A stretch of 64,000 nucleotides of DNA. It comes from Cytidiella melzeri. Taxonomy: Eukaryota > Basidiomycota > Agaricomycetes > Polyporales > Irpicaceae. Below the pieces are notes generated by a model that worked only from the letters and a program-made list of their open reading frames with translations, was not told the origin of the DNA and did not search any database. The translations under genes were made by a program, and so were the position numbers. Within the stretch, counting starts at the first letter, position 1; every line of letters begins with the position of its first letter. Below, piece after piece: positions 11,468-23,427 of this stretch. The stretch is taken from NCBI GenBank assembly GCA_022592445.1, contig JABYQR010000129.1, positions 47,808 to 111,807 of the forward strand. The letters run 5' to 3'.

Positions 11468-13747
11468 ATGGAGCTGTCTGCGGTCAAAGACCTAGGCGAG
11501 AGCAGAGCAGAAGGTAGGCCAGACCATCTCTTTCTATGCACGAGATGCACAAATAATCTTGTGTGATTAGCGTTAAGCGCGATCCTCCAGTCTCTGTCTC
11601 CAGACACGGCGCAGACCTCAGATGCCGTCGGTGGCAAGCTGTCGGAGGATCAGGTTCGCAAGCTTTCTAACAAGCTAGGTCAGATTCTTGGTGACCAGGC
11701 GGAGTCCGGAGACGCGTCGAGGCGAAATGAGAAGGGTGAGGTATGTCTTTTCAGTCATCTATGCCCCCAGTCTCACATTAAGAACTGACTCTCTAGCTGA
11801 TTAACGAAGAAGGACTGCCCATCGTTGACATAACTGAGCCGGTCACCGCCGTGGACTATGCATTCAGGCCTGATCCAGAGGGGCATTTCGATGACCCGGA
11901 CTTGCTACCGGTGTGGACTCTGTCTCCCGCAGAAAGAGAGCGCCGCAGGGCGGAACGCGAGCGTATTCTGGACCTTCTTGAGGAAGAGGAACGTGCCCAA
12001 GGTCAGAGAGATGCTGAAGCCGAACGAGAGCGACATCAACAAGAGACGGAGAGGCGCAAGGCGGCAGCCAAAACAGAAATGGAGAACTTGAAGAAAGCCC
12101 GGGAGCTCCAGAAAAAGCTGGGAAGGGCCTTGATTAGAAGCGTAGTCGAGAGTCGCGACAAAGAAGAAAAGGAGAAGGCAGATCTTACGGAACACGACCG
12201 ACTAACCGCTGCTGGCACGAAGGCACCAAAGGCGAAGAAATCAGTTTCTTTCGCGCACGACATTGATGAAAATGGTCGGATAAAGTCCGAACAGAAAGAG
12301 AAAGCTGATGTGGACTGGGGAGATGTCGCACCCGGCACCTTGCGTCTCAGTGGCAAGCATTCGCCTGAAAGCTACGACCGACAGCCCATGAAGCTTCACG
12401 TCGTAGAAAGACACCCTCGTAGTCTTGGTCAGCCGTCTTTCCAGCCAACGCAGGACTCGGACGATGAGTCGAATCCTGGCTCATTGGAGGACGGCGCTGA
12501 AGGTTCCGACTCAGAAGACGGCTTCATAGGAAATCATCAACCACCAGAATCTGAGGAAAGCGAAGACGATCTGCCGCGTGACGAGCAGATATCAGATTGG
12601 AATGACGAAGACTTTGATTTTGTCCAGCACCAGCGCGAAGTTGCTCTTGAATATTACCACAAGCGACGAACCATAGGTGCTGAGGCTGCTAGCGCCATGA
12701 GAGCCCATACTCACAATGAGGACGAGTGGGACCAGCCGGTACAGTCTCCCCCGCATCGTTCTGCACATACACTGACATCGCTGATGGTAGGAAGTACCTC
12801 TCGAAGCAACTCTTGCATCTGCACCGCCGAAATCCTCAATCTCGCGGTTCAAAGCTGAACGCACTACGCATGCCAAATCAAACCAGATTTCGCTGGCGTC
12901 TCATTCCCTAGGCGCTTCAGTCATACCTTCGTCAAGTTCCAGCTCAATAAAACGCGCGGTGCGGATGGGAAAACTAGAAAGCGGAAAGCTCGTAGGAGGA
13001 GACGAAGGTGACAGCGAAGACGAAGTTCTCGCTCACGATGAGAAGGCTCTGGAAATGTTAGAGCTGCTGAAAAAAGGAGAGGTTACGAACATAGGACCCA
13101 CCTCCGAGTTAGCAACAGCCACGTCTCATCAACCACCCCTAGTTCCTGTCTCCGCTGTCGAAGAATTGGGTCCGACGCAGCAGCCCCTGCTACCTAAAGT
13201 ATCGAAGTTCAAGCTATCCCTCTCGCATCCCGAGCCGTCACAGCTGCTATCATCCGGTACTTCAGCGTCAGCTTCTACCCCTATCGACCTCTCAGAACGC
13301 TCTTCACCAAAGATGATGACACCTCGTGGAAACTCTCCTGACGCAAACACTTCCTCCTCCTCCTCCTCTTCTTCTTCTCAACCCCGTTTCACCCTTCCGG
13401 CAGAATTACAAGCTGCGTACCAGCGAGGCGAGATTCAGGCGCAGATGCCTGGGATGGTCGTGGATTCTCCTTCGTTTCTGGCACCTCGCGCGTCGTTCGC
13501 CTACCAAGCGGATTCATTGTCTCTCACGTCGACTGCTGTGCCTACTCCTACATCCCCAAGTCCCTCCTCGCCGGCTTCTGCCCTTCCCGATGCTGAAAAG
13601 AGTACGCCCAGCCCAAATCCTTTGAGGCAAGCGGTTGTAGAGCGTCGTCCTCCAACAGTCACGAGCTCACGAGCTCAGAGTCAAGCGCACTCGAGCACGG
13701 AGTCCCCAACCTCTAGAGTATCCAAATTCAAAGCACAAAGATCCTGA
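11468..13747 (+). CDS. URI/Bud27-like protein
   Basis: Four exons (11468-11513, 11571-11740, 11797-12738, 12791-13747) join in frame to 704 residues. The N-terminal third is helical and highly charged (coiled coil around AERERRRAERERILDLLEEE). The middle is acidic, with a DWGDVAPGTLRLSG stretch and an LHVVER motif. The C-terminal half has the SRFKAERT and SRVSKFKAQR boxes that resemble the repeated SRFK motif of fungal URI/Bud27 (DUF3835), plus a Ser/Pro-rich linker. URI proteins bind the RNA-polymerase subunit Rpb5 and act in TOR-linked translation control. A clear prefoldin domain was not visible at the N terminus, which is the main doubt. Confidence 0.55.
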
Positions 13748-13955
13748 AGTGTTGCCGTAGCAGTCACCCGTACGATAGACATTTTGTATTTGTATCACGA
13801 TTATCAACATCGTCTGGTTCCAAAGCAAATTCAGTAACCTATACCGTCTTTCTGTTACATTACATACAGATAGTATAGCTATACAGTTGAATCCCAAATG
13901 TAAAAAATAAGTTATCATGTCGGGTATCTATAAACTTCAAATTGGCTGGTCCCGT

Positions 13956-15077
13956 TCAAGTGACTGTCACTATTTGCCCCCTCCCGTCCTTGAGAATCAC
14001 CAGCTCACAGTCTATCTTTTCGCCGGTGTCACCACATACAACGTCAGTCGGGTCAGTCGGGTCAATCTTGATTTGGCGCACTTCCCAGAACGAGCGACCT
14101 AACACTACGTCGAAGTGAGCTTCTTCTGAGAGGTAGACGCTGTGGGTCGTCTTTGTCTTCCCAACTTGAACGGGCCAGCTACCCAAGCTAGAGAGAATAT
14201 GCGATCAGTGATGTCCACGAGAGCAGCAGGATGCTACAAACTTGACCAGCCCTCCGTAGCCGTAATGTCCAGGAGCAGCATCACGAGGAATAAACCCGTG
14301 CCGCAGTGCAAATTTTCTGGATATGTATACATGGCGATACCCATTCTTCAGCAGCATACGTACTGTCGACTGAAATTAAAACGTGCCAAATTTGCTGCGA
14401 GAGGGGTGATCATACCATTCTGAACAGGCCCGATGCTCCCTTGGATTGTGCGCACGCCATTTTCACTGTGGAACCTGTCAAAGTCCTTCTTGTGTTGAGG
14501 GACAGCGTCTTGCTGCTGCTCAGCTTTCACCGTCTTCTTCGACTTCCCGCTTTTCATCGAAGCGCGGTCCCCAATCGACCGTTTAGACTGTGAATGGCGA
14601 AGGGACGATGGCGTGGGTTGAAATTGATAAAATGACGCGTTATGGTACGCAGAGGGCGCAGGCAACGGCTGGTCTGGATTCCGTACGTGCAACACTGGCA
14701 TCGGGTCTGTGCCTTCTGCGCAAGACTTGTGACGCCACACAAAAATCGAAAAGTCGGACTCTAAGAAATATGCAGTGTGGGTCAACATGTAGCGCATTCC
14801 TTCGTCTATTTAGAGACGCACCATCATCAAGGTTCCATATTGAGTCATTCCATGAATACTTGACCCATCCAGCTTGAACGGGTAGCCCATGAAATTCCGT
14901 GCTGGTCTTCCTACTGAGTTTGTCAAACAAACCTTCCAATGTGTCGGAGGTATCTGGTGGGCACGAATTGGTTATTTCGCGTTGCAAAGAGAAACTGTAC
15001 CACTTACCCGAGTAAACAATCGCGAACGACTGAGACGGCGTATGCACGTTCAAGATGGGAGGATGTGCGTTGACCAT
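13956..15077 (-). CDS. Conserved fungal protein with PB1-like N part and retropepsin-like C part
   Basis: Several minus-strand exons run from about 15077 to the stop at 13956. Early exons read like a PB1/ubiquitin-fold domain (PSQSFAIVYS, DTLEGLFDKLSRKTS, VKYSWNDSIWNLDD, then SDFSIFVWR). A basic, disordered linker with KSGKSKKTVK follows, then a conserved C-terminal domain with GYRHVYISRKFALRHGF, GHYGYGGLVNLGSWPV, LSEEAHFDVVLGRSF and CELVILKDGRGQIVTVT. The VVLGRSF element resembles the second signature of retropepsins, but no N-terminal DSG/DTG active site was found in the exons read. The true start may lie in an upstream exon near 15160, because the frame runs back through a good acceptor. 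I do not know the function. Confidence 0.6.
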
Positions 15078-15416
15078 TCTTTGAATAGCCTAGAAAGCAG
15101 CTTCAGCAGGTCAGTGTGTAATTCTTGAGTCAGGAGTCTGCTCGAAACCTACAATTGACAACTTGAAGATGAACGGGGGAGACAAAGTGCAGTCCTCGGG
15201 CTGAGCGCAGTAAATGCAACCGAACTGACGACATCATCATCTACCGTCGATCTGGTCAGTTCAGTTCAGATCAGGGTAGCCGAACCTCTTTTCCGAACCG
15301 CAAATTCTCCGCTGTGATTATTTGCGTCTCGACCTTGTTCACTACGTTCCTCACTACTCACCCCTGCCGATACCTCTCCACCCGACCGAGGATCTTCAAC
15401 CGTGAGGTCGTAGAAA

Positions 15417-15966
15417 ATGTCTGACCCATCTGCACGTCCGAAAGCGTGGCCTCTTGCGGGTCCTGAGCTGAATGACCAGGTGTGTATTCTGCAATCATTG
15501 CGACAAGGCTCTCTAACAGTGGCTGTAAGATTCTCGATTTGGTCGAGAAGGCTACCCAGTACAAGCAGTTGAAGAAAGGAGCCAACGAAGGTACGTAACA
15601 TGAAGCTCTGCCATTGGTTTTTGTCTCATTAGTACGATTCAGCCACCAAGACATTGAACCGCGGTATCGCAGAAATTATCATTCTCACCGCCGACACAGA
15701 GCCGTTGGAGATCTTGCTTCACCTTCCTCTGCTTTGCGAAGAGAAGGTACGCATTCCGTCAAGTCACATTACGCTCAGCCTTTGAATTGAATTGAATTTT
15801 TGGCCAGAACGTCTCGTACGTCTTTGTGGCATCCAAGGCAGCCCTCGGTAGGGCGTGCGGAGTCTCAAGGCCAGTCATCGCTGCGAGCATCACCACGAAC
15901 GAGAACAAGGAGCTCTCTTCACTCATACAGACCATCAAGCGTGCCATTGACAAGATTATGGTGTGA
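15417..15966 (+). CDS. SNU13: Snu13 / 15.5K RNA-binding protein
   Basis: Four exons (15417-15479, 15530-15590, 15643-15746, 15808-15966; introns 50, 52 and 61 nt) give 128 residues, the normal length. Snu13 is an L7Ae-family protein that binds kink-turns in U4 snRNA and box C/D snoRNAs, serving both the spliceosome and rRNA methylation. Diagnostic pieces are [20 protein letters not shown], the RNA-contact helix, then [40 protein letters not shown], and the C-terminal [15 protein letters not shown]. All parts of the family are present and the gene looks intact. Confidence 0.95.
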
Positions 15967-16264
15967 TCCAGCGGCGATTGGCTCGATACCTGTCCGGCTC
16001 AGATGCAGACGCTCCTGGGAGGTCTTATGTGCGATGTATTCTCAGGAGGCCACGGTCGCTGCGGAGAGAAGGTCAATACATCATGTATATGGCGCGTGGT
16101 AGTGGTAGCATCAGGTCCTTATGGTGTATGCTTCCTGAATTTGATGATGAATACAACGATAGCGTTATGGGCAGAGCATGAGGAGATAATCTACAAAGAA
16201 TTCACAGTGGGACCAACAACGCGACACCAGTACCAATTTACGAGATTGAAGAACTGCGGAATGA

Positions 16265-17121
16265 CTATTTGGGTATGTTTTCCCTCGCCTGCAGACGCAC
16301 TTTCCGCCTGGACCATAAAAGTGAATAACATAACTGTTGGAAAATAGTGTCACGTACTCGTATGCCACTTTGTCATTCCTACACCACACCAGCCATTAGC
16401 ACACGACAACTCCACGAGAGTATAAAACTCACTTGAACATCGTGTACGCCTCACTTTGCGCAGGATCATTTACGTTAGGGTCGTTGAGCAGTTCCTGAAT
16501 TCCCAGCAGAACCTGGCGGGCGAAATGCAGTGGGAAGTGGGTACCATTGAGAAAACGGACATACCTGTTTGATGGTAATCGCCGGTTTCCATGACTTCTC
16601 CTCGTCGAGGATAGACAGGCACACAGTTCCAGATGGATACACGTTCGGGTGGAACAACGGTGGGGTGAATTTACCTGGTGAGAATCAGCCCGCCGTACAC
16701 CTACGGTTGTAGCTTGCTCACACACATTTTGGGGGCTTTGATGGATAGTCTGAAAGTAAAGTTGGGTCCCATGAAGCCATATGCAGTGGCTGGATCGTTG
16801 CTCACCTTCAGGGAATGTCATGACGAGCTTGTACACACCTCCATCCCATGCTGTCTGCAGTCCATGCGCTCAATTCTCCGCGCCAAGGTGCTCAAGACAT
16901 TGGTAAGCGTACGTACCCCTGCTTTGCCTGGGATGCCAACCTCCCATTCAAGCAGATTCATTGAACCATCTGCTGCCTTTGTTGGCTTTGCGTAGAAACC
17001 CTGGAGACGAAAGTTGCAGCCTCGAACTGGCGAGAACGAATGCAGGGTGACTTACGAAAGGATGGTCTTTTCGCCATTGCTTCCTTTCTTCGGCAAGCCG
17101 TGTTCTGCAGATGCCCGACAT
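16265..17121 (-). CDS. UBC9: SUMO-conjugating enzyme E2, Ubc9
   Basis: Eight small exons on the minus strand (17121-17056, 17000-16917, 16854-16806, 16749-16726, 16674-16565, 16512-16433, 16378-16358, 16307-16265) join in frame to 158 residues, the standard Ubc9 length. Ubc9 takes SUMO from the E1 enzyme on its active-site cysteine and passes it to target lysines. The start [20 protein letters not shown], the [19 protein letters not shown] segment holding the catalytic Cys, and [20 protein letters not shown] are all typical. The last exon gives a basic tail ending ENIPK. Exon 4 is only 24 nt, so automated gene finders may miss it. Confidence 0.95.
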
Positions 17122-17890
17122 TAGCGATTGTGCGTGCTCCTTCGCAACCTGAACACAGTCGAGCGCAAAATGCGAGACCAAGTCGCGTTTGAGCCTACAA
17201 GGCCTCAGACGCTCACAACTGGACAAGAACCCGATATAGCAATTTTGATGGCGCAGCGTTATAACTCTGAGACTCGACTTGGAGTAGTACTATCAACTTC
17301 ACACTTCTACTCCATAGGCCACACTTACAGACGTCTATCAGAAGAGTCTTCTCTCTGCTGCGTAACTGCTTGCTCGTGTGCCTAGCTTCGCTTCATCTGG
17401 TAACGCACAATTCACCGTGACGGCAGTAACATGGGATGTCGTGCGACACAAGCAATGCAACGAAGCCTTCATGTGGATTGCATACGAACTTCAGTGGTGA
17501 GTTGTAACTACCCAAGCCACATCTCTGTGAGTGCTGCGTAACAAAGTAGAAAATTTGCTAACTTCTCTCATGATGCGCCTTAGGAGCACAGCATGGTCCT
17601 AAACTCCCTGCCTATCACATCCTTTCGACTCGAACCCTGGATGTCGTGCCGGATGCAATGTCCTCATGAATTGAGCCCGAGTACTGCCGCTCCGACAAAG
17701 AAACACCAGTAGTCCTGTCCAGCCTGAGTCACTCAGATTATGGACTTCGACATCACCTCCATCATTCAGGAAAAGCTGCAGTTAGTTCTTCGCAAGCTGT
17801 CAAAGCTGCGCAAACAACATATACACACAATCTTATCAGCCCTATATATACTGGCGGTTCATCTCCAGGTTCTCGACAGGTCTACATGCC
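17122..17890. other. Divergent intergenic region UBC9 / methyltransferase
   Basis: About 770 bp between two start codons. A few short frames are present, but none has support. An in-frame-looking ATG at 17740 does not connect to the methyltransferase frame by a convincing splice, so I start that gene at 17891. Confidence 0.45.
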
Positions 17891-19438
17891 ATGGGCGATA
17901 CTGACGACTCCTCTAGTACACGGTCAGTCAGCCCAGCTCCCTCTTTGTATTCATTTCATTCGTCTATAGATGAGCGCATGATAGTGAGTCAACGAAGTCG
18001 TCATTTGGAGCCGGCACTGACGATTGATTGACAACATCTTCAGCTTCGAGAGGTGTATGGCAGAACTCTCAACAGTCAAAACGACGTAAGCAGTTTGACG
18101 TTGGAGAGGTAGTGCCGATGTTGACATCCTGTCCATAGACGTACTTCCTCCCTGCAGTAAGGCCGCCGGTTTCTACCGGAAGCTCTAGACAACTGATGAT
18201 TATTTAGGACAATGAAGAACATCGTCGACTGGATCTACAGCATCATATCTACACTCTGATGCTTGGCGGGCTTTATCCTGCCGGGAACCTCGTGCGATGG
18301 GCTTTGAGGCCCAGGGCTGATCGAAGACCTAGTATTCTCGACATTGGCACTGGAAGCGGACGATGGTTGGTTCCCGACAGAGGGGCATGCACAGAACGCT
18401 GATGATGCTATTTACAGGGTGATCGACATGGCCATAGAGTTCTCTCACTGCGATGTGGTCGGAGTAGACCTTGCTCCACCGAGACTAGAAGGGTAAAAGC
18501 TCCTGGCTCATTATTTGCAAACACAAGCTCATAAGCGTTTTGACAAGAGAAATTCCATCAAACTGTCGGTGGGTCAAATTCAGATTTGCTTAGCCCAATC
18601 AGTTGGATCCACGCAACTTACATTGTCAGCAGGTTCGAAATAGATGATGTAGGCAAGCTCTTCAGGCGAGATCACCAAGGCTGGTCTAATAGACACTTAG
18701 GCGAATCTTGGCTTCGCACACTTCTACCAGTCATTTGACGTTGTTCACGCGAGAGCAATCTCTATGGGCGTAGGTCTTTATCGCTATTGACAGGTGCTAC
18801 TGGCCCCGCTCACAATTGTGCCATAGATTCGGGACTACCCTGCCTTCCTCAGAGAGCTCGCGCTTACGCTGCGGCCTGGGGGTATTCTGCTACTAGGCGA
18901 AGGAGAAATGCAACTTTATGACGAACGACAGCGCCCTGTGTCTTTCTCAGAAACCACCTCCTCGTCGACAGAGCGCATCTTCTTCGCTGGATATAACGCC
19001 ATCAAGACCCGCGGTGGTAGCATCGAAGCAGCAGGAATGTCCCCCTCGTGGCTTAGATCAATAGACTCCCTCATCGATGTAGGATGGGCGAAGGCATTTG
19101 TTCCTATCGGCCCGTGGATTTACAGTAAGATGTCATATCGTCATTCATTGGTTTATACATCGCGTGACCATATTTGATAGGTAATGAGAAGGACAGGGTA
19201 CTTGCGGAGATGCTGCGGACCAACTGTCTATCGTACATATCTGGATTGAGCCCGCTGCTTTTGAGGTAAGTAGTACGGTGCTGTTAGACGTGTTACTTAC
19301 TAAATGGATTCATCCAGCGACGGGTATCTTCCTGAAAGCGTAGAAAGAATGAAGCGCGAGGCAGCGGCGGAATTGTTGGAGCTCAAAGTGCATCTACACA
19401 GTCGCTGGAGCTTTGCATGGGCCGTCAAAAAGCCCTGA
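17891..19438 (+). CDS. SAM-dependent methyltransferase, LaeA-like
   Basis: Eleven exons join in frame to 331 residues: 17891-17983, 18044-18085, 18139-18156, 18208-18365, 18418-18492, 18548-18568, 18633-18648, 18701-18769, 18827-19124, 19181-19265, 19318-19438. The fold is the class I methyltransferase type: motif I LDIGTGSG, an acidic VVGVDLAPP at the end of beta-2, a FDVVHARAI motif and LRPGGILLLGEGEM. The short TYFLPADNEEHRRLDLQHH before motif I is the usual lead-in of the fungal LaeA/TAM-like group. The substrate is unknown; such proteins include regulators of secondary metabolism, but most paralogues in mushrooms are uncharacterised. Exons 3, 6 and 7 are 16-21 nt micro-exons. Confidence 0.85.
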
Positions 19439-19741
19439 AGGGTCCGAACCAGCTCCTGCTCGCAATTGCTGTCTCAGAAGCCTAGAGGTGCGTATACGAT
19501 ATCAGCGTTGACCTACAATCTTCGTAGAAAAATATATTCGCGGCATGTAGCTCTACTTCTCAGTTGTAGGTGTCAGTAATCTAAGATATTCGTGTGGGTC
19601 CTGCCGCCGTGCCAGTGCTGATGAGCGTTTGAATCTGTGTGAATGCCACGTGGGAGGAGCGCTAGCCTTCATTGACTCTGCGAGGAGGCCCGTTTCTGCT
19701 CTGCACCATCACTATCTGCGGCGACCTCAGCGTCGTCGCTC

Positions 19742-20588
19742 ATGTCATCGTTCTCGACATTGCTCAGGCCACTACCGGCTGTACGCAGAGCTTACTCTGT
19801 GTACACGAAAGCTGGCGGCGGCCGCTTTTTTAATGCTGCGAAGTCGCTGGCACAAACAAACAGCACCAGCAAGACTGAAGTCGACGCCTCTGCCACGACG
19901 AACAGCGGTGACTCCTCGAATCCGAGCAGCGTCGTAGAGGATGCCAATATCACACCACCCAACGCTGAGACGAAGAGTCCATTCACATCCTCTCCACTAA
20001 GCATCAACTTTGCGCCCCTCCCCATTCACCCAACTATCAATCCTCAGGACCTCAGACTGCATCAATTCTTCTCGCTGTATCGACCCCTCCTGACCCTTTC
20101 ACAACCTGCGTCTTCAGTATTTGAGTCGCCCTCGGCGCCCTTCTCGTATTCACCGTCTCCGGATGCTGAAGCGACAAGACACGGGGCTGTCGACGAGCCA
20201 CCCGAGGCATCCCCAGAGTCGGACGCTGACGCTGCCCGGATACTCGCCAAGGCGTTGGTCTCGAGTAGAGTTGAAGCAGCGCTTGCATGGGAAGGCACGT
20301 TGAAGAGGCTGGGACTGGATGAGTCGAAAGTGCATGCGGCGGAAGTGAGCCAAGCGCAGGCAGAGTTTGATGTCTATATGGACAGTACAAGGAGGAAACG
20401 GCGAAAGAAGATGAAGAAGCATAAGTATGTCAACAATCCTGCATGTTTTGCGAGTCCTGATTTCCGTCTTTGTATTTAACAGGCTGAAGAAGAGAAGAAG
20501 GGTATGTCCATTATTCTTCGGCACAACTGTCATTTCACTAATATCCGCGGAATAGTTGACGAGAATGCAGAAGGACAGCAGGAGCTAG
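19742..20588 (+). CDS. Mitochondrial small-ribosomal-subunit protein mS38 (Cox24-like)
   Basis: Three exons (19742-20424, 20483-20501, 20556-20588) join in frame to 244 residues. The N terminus (MSSFSTLLRPLPAVRRAYSV) is a typical mitochondrial targeting sequence, and the middle is a long low-complexity Ser/Pro/Glu stretch. The diagnostic part is the very basic C-terminal mS38 domain: DSTRRKRRKKMKKHK from exon 1, KLKKRRR across exon 2, and LTRMQKDSRS from exon 3. Yeast Cox24/Qri5 and human AURKAIP1 share this lysine-arginine block, which lies in the mitoribosome decoding region. The domain is assembled only after two short introns are removed; read without splicing it ends at the exon-1 donor. 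Confidence 0.85.
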
Positions 20589-21631
20589 ACGTCGCGTTTC
20601 GTGGTATTTTGCTGTCGTATCTGCATGAGCTCTTTCCCCTCCCTCATAATTCGTTGTCCACCTGCATTCCTAATACAGCTTGCGATTTACACCACTTTCT
20701 CTCATGACTAGATGCGACTGGTTTCAGGGCTCTGGGACTGGGAGCAAGGGTTCATTTTTTAGACCATACCCAGGTCTGGAGGTGAGTAAGCCGATCCGAT
20801 ATCCGAAAATGCATCGCTGCTGCTTCCACATCGATGCGCCTCTTACCGTCATCTTTCTCGCTCATATGCCTGGATAGCCCATCCATTCTCTTCCCGTCAG
20901 TATTGATGGTTCCCGACTCTAAGCACAGCTCGCGTGCACTGGCGGCCAATGCCCTCAATCAGCTGTAGCTCGCGACGTACTGTCGGACACCTTATCGGGC
21001 GAGACAGATGCTTGGCTGTGAGGATAGCACAAAATGCTTCGTCAGGCCAGTGATGTCGTCTATTAGGGATACTAGTTTGCTTCCCACAAAACACCCATAA
21101 CACCCAGGGCGATGGCGGCGAACACGATTTGCGGACTTTCGTTGGCAGTTATCGCGGCTCAACTCGTCGCGGGGCGCTTGCTTTACCACAGTTGTTTCTA
21201 CTCGGTCATTCAACGCATTTCTCTCCAGTACTTACCTCAGCTCAAGCGTCGGCTCTTGACTCAAGTTGTTTGGACATGTTCGCTGTAACATGGTGCGAGT
21301 CGGCGGTGTAAAATCTGCTCCGCCCGCGGCGAATTTCTATGATACTTTCCCTATTCCGTCGACTTGAGCAAAGCCAGCGGGCTCTTGGGCTGTGTCCTTC
21401 CAATCACATACGTACGTTCACCGCATGTTTACTAGGATGGAAGCTGACTAGCCCCTTCACCAGCTGCGGAGAGGACTGAGCCGCGTCCTGGCCCGTCGGC
21501 CTTACTGATGGCTTGTCGTAGACTCTCTGCCGTGACATGCTGTACTGGCCCGTACAGTGCTCTGGCAGTAGTCTAGTTACGAGCAACATCGCTTCGGTGT
21601 GACGTATGAACACAGAGACGCTGGGCCACAC
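20589..21631. other. Intergenic, no gene seen
   Basis: About 1 kb with only short overlapping frames on both strands. No domain, signal peptide or coherent splice pattern was found. Confidence 0.45.
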
Positions 21632-21639
21632 TATATATA
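21632..21639 (+). promoter_or_regulatory. TATA box before the Ser/Gln-rich protein gene
   Basis: TATATATA lies about 70 bp upstream of the ATG at 21710, a normal distance for a fungal TATA promoter. Confidence 0.5.
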
Positions 21640-21709
21640 CAGCGTCGAACGTGCCCTGTTGAACACAAGTCCCCTTTCGCAGCGAGTCTAGCACGCCAAA
21701 GCCACCGTC

Positions 21710-22336
21710 ATGAGCAGCAACAACCATGCATCTAACAGCAACCCGGCCGCACAACGTGGTGGCGCTCCGCCTTCCTCTTCCGCTCCTCAGGGTAGCAGTT
21801 CTCAAGCCCCAAGAAACGGCACAAACGCGCCCGTCAACGGCAGCACAAGTCATACCGCTCAAGCAGGTTCGACCCATGTCCAAGCTCAGGCACGTTTACA
21901 CTCGTCGCCATTAGCTTTACGACCACAACCAGCTCCGCGTCGCCAGCCGGATGCGAACTCGTCGTCACATAGGTCATGGACACCTGAGCCTGAAGTCTTT
22001 CGCTTCTCACCGGATTTGCGGGGTGGGAACTCTAGCAGCCTGAGGCCGCCATCATCTTCCTACAGAGTTCAAGGCGGTCATCAGCCTCAGCAGAGCACTC
22101 GACAGCCGAGCATGCATCCGCCTCCTACCAGGCTTGTACCTGCACAACGCATCGAGGGTGGGTTTGGGTGGCGTACACCACCGGAACAGGCCACACCGCA
22201 GTCGCAATCTCAATCTCAATCTCACTCGCAGTCTACTAGCTCTGGTTTATCTTTACAGCTGCGAGGACGCGGTGGAAATCCACATAGCGCAAGTCAGCGC
22301 GGGCATGGCTCTAGTAGCCCGTATCCTAGGCATTGA
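21710..22336 (+). CDS. Low-complexity Ser/Gln/Pro-rich protein, unknown
   Basis: A single open frame encodes 208 residues without introns. It is dominated by Ser, Pro, Gln, Arg and Asn and includes an SQSQSQSQSHSQS run and an LRGRGGNPHSASQRGHG segment resembling RG-type RNA-binding tails. A short more ordered stretch is SSHRSWTPEPEVFRFSPDLR. There is no recognised domain. The nearby TATA box favours a real, probably lineage-specific gene. It is predicted to be intrinsically disordered; a role in RNA or condensate binding would be speculation. Confidence 0.5.
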   Translation: MSSNNHASNSNPAAQRGGAPPSSSAPQGSSSQAPRNGTNAPVNGSTSHTAQAGSTHVQAQARLHSSPLALRPQPAPRRQPDANSSSHRSWTPEPEVFRFSPDLRGGNSSSLRPPSSSYRVQGGHQPQQSTRQPSMHPPPTRLVPAQRIEGGFGWRTPPEQATPQSQSQSQSHSQSTSSGLSLQLRGRGGNPHSASQRGHGSSSPYPRH

Positions 22337-23367
22337 AGCTTGAACGGGCGTCGTGATAATGAGTGGCGTGTGAAATTGGTTTTCCATTGCCCACACTCAA
22401 TGTCATTGACGGATCTAGTTTTTCATCCCCTGCTCTAGTAGCTACCTAGTATTATGTTATGCTATCTACTTTACTAGCCTGATAATTCTATCTGTTTGCT
22501 ACCTCTCGTGTTGGTGCAACATATATGGCTGGACTCGAACAGCTGCTACTGTAGCTGAATACCTCGCGACAAAAACGTGTTTGTTTGGCCAACCGTGGCG
22601 GCCTGCTGTCTAAGTTATCGGGTAAGCAACTGTACTTCTACTTTTTCGGACCTGGCCCACTTGCAGAGTGAGTCATACACCACTTTGTCCTTTTGGCGAC
22701 GTTATTGCGGCGGGCCATAAAACGCAACATGGCCCTGCACAGTGCGATCATACTAATTGTGAAGTGCACAGGACTATAACAGGTTGCACAATCTCCATGC
22801 TTCCCAATGGCCAGGCAGACAGGAGCTCCGGGATAGCCTTGTCCTCAGACAGGGCAGAAAGCGACGGTGACGTACCTGGTGTCATCTAGCTATTTTTTGG
22901 ATAACTGAATTTGGACAGTTCACAGCATCAACACTGTACGAAAATTCTTAGAAATATTCTTTAGGTTGGGAAATCGCAAATTACAGCTTTTCACATCGAA
23001 ACACGCGAGCGTCGCGGTGCGCTGCAGTAGATTCGCTACTCCTCTCATTTTGAATATTGCTGCTGCTGAGCTCACCTGCAGGTATCTTCACAGGTTTAGC
23101 ATATCGCGGGTCGATGACTCTCCCCAGAAACACGTTACGTTTAAACCGCCGTCTTGACACCATGGACCGGTATTACTTTCATTATTCGACGCGTTTTCTC
23201 CATGTTTTGTGTGAGGTCCGTCGTCACATTCGCCAGATAATAACCGCGGATTTCAGGCCCTCCTGCCCAGCAATGGCGATCTTTAATCGTTATCAGCAGT
23301 TTTTTTAGTGCGGATGGCGGTGAACAGGTTCTCACAGAGTTCTGGCCATGGCCAAAGCCCGTATGCC
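22337..23367. other. Intergenic, no gene seen
   Basis: About 1 kb with only frames under 90 codons. Nothing supports a gene. Confidence 0.45.
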
Positions 23368-23374
23368 TATATAA
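23368..23374 (+). promoter_or_regulatory. TATA box before the acidic orphan gene
   Basis: TATATAA lies about 60 bp upstream of the ATG at 23428. Confidence 0.5.
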
Positions 23375-23427
23375 TGGAGCTCGCTCGAGCTCAGAGCTTC
23401 TCAACTCCAGCTTTCTCCTGCTCAGTC

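Noticed and set aside
17615..17700. tRNA-like B-box (GGTTCGAGTC on the minus strand)
   Set aside because: No acceptor stem or T-stem pairing around it, and no matching A-box or anticodon arm.
21404..21883. 159-codon minus frame overlapping the start of the Ser/Gln-rich gene
   Set aside because: The plus-strand gene has a TATA box and complete frame; the minus frame is its antisense shadow.
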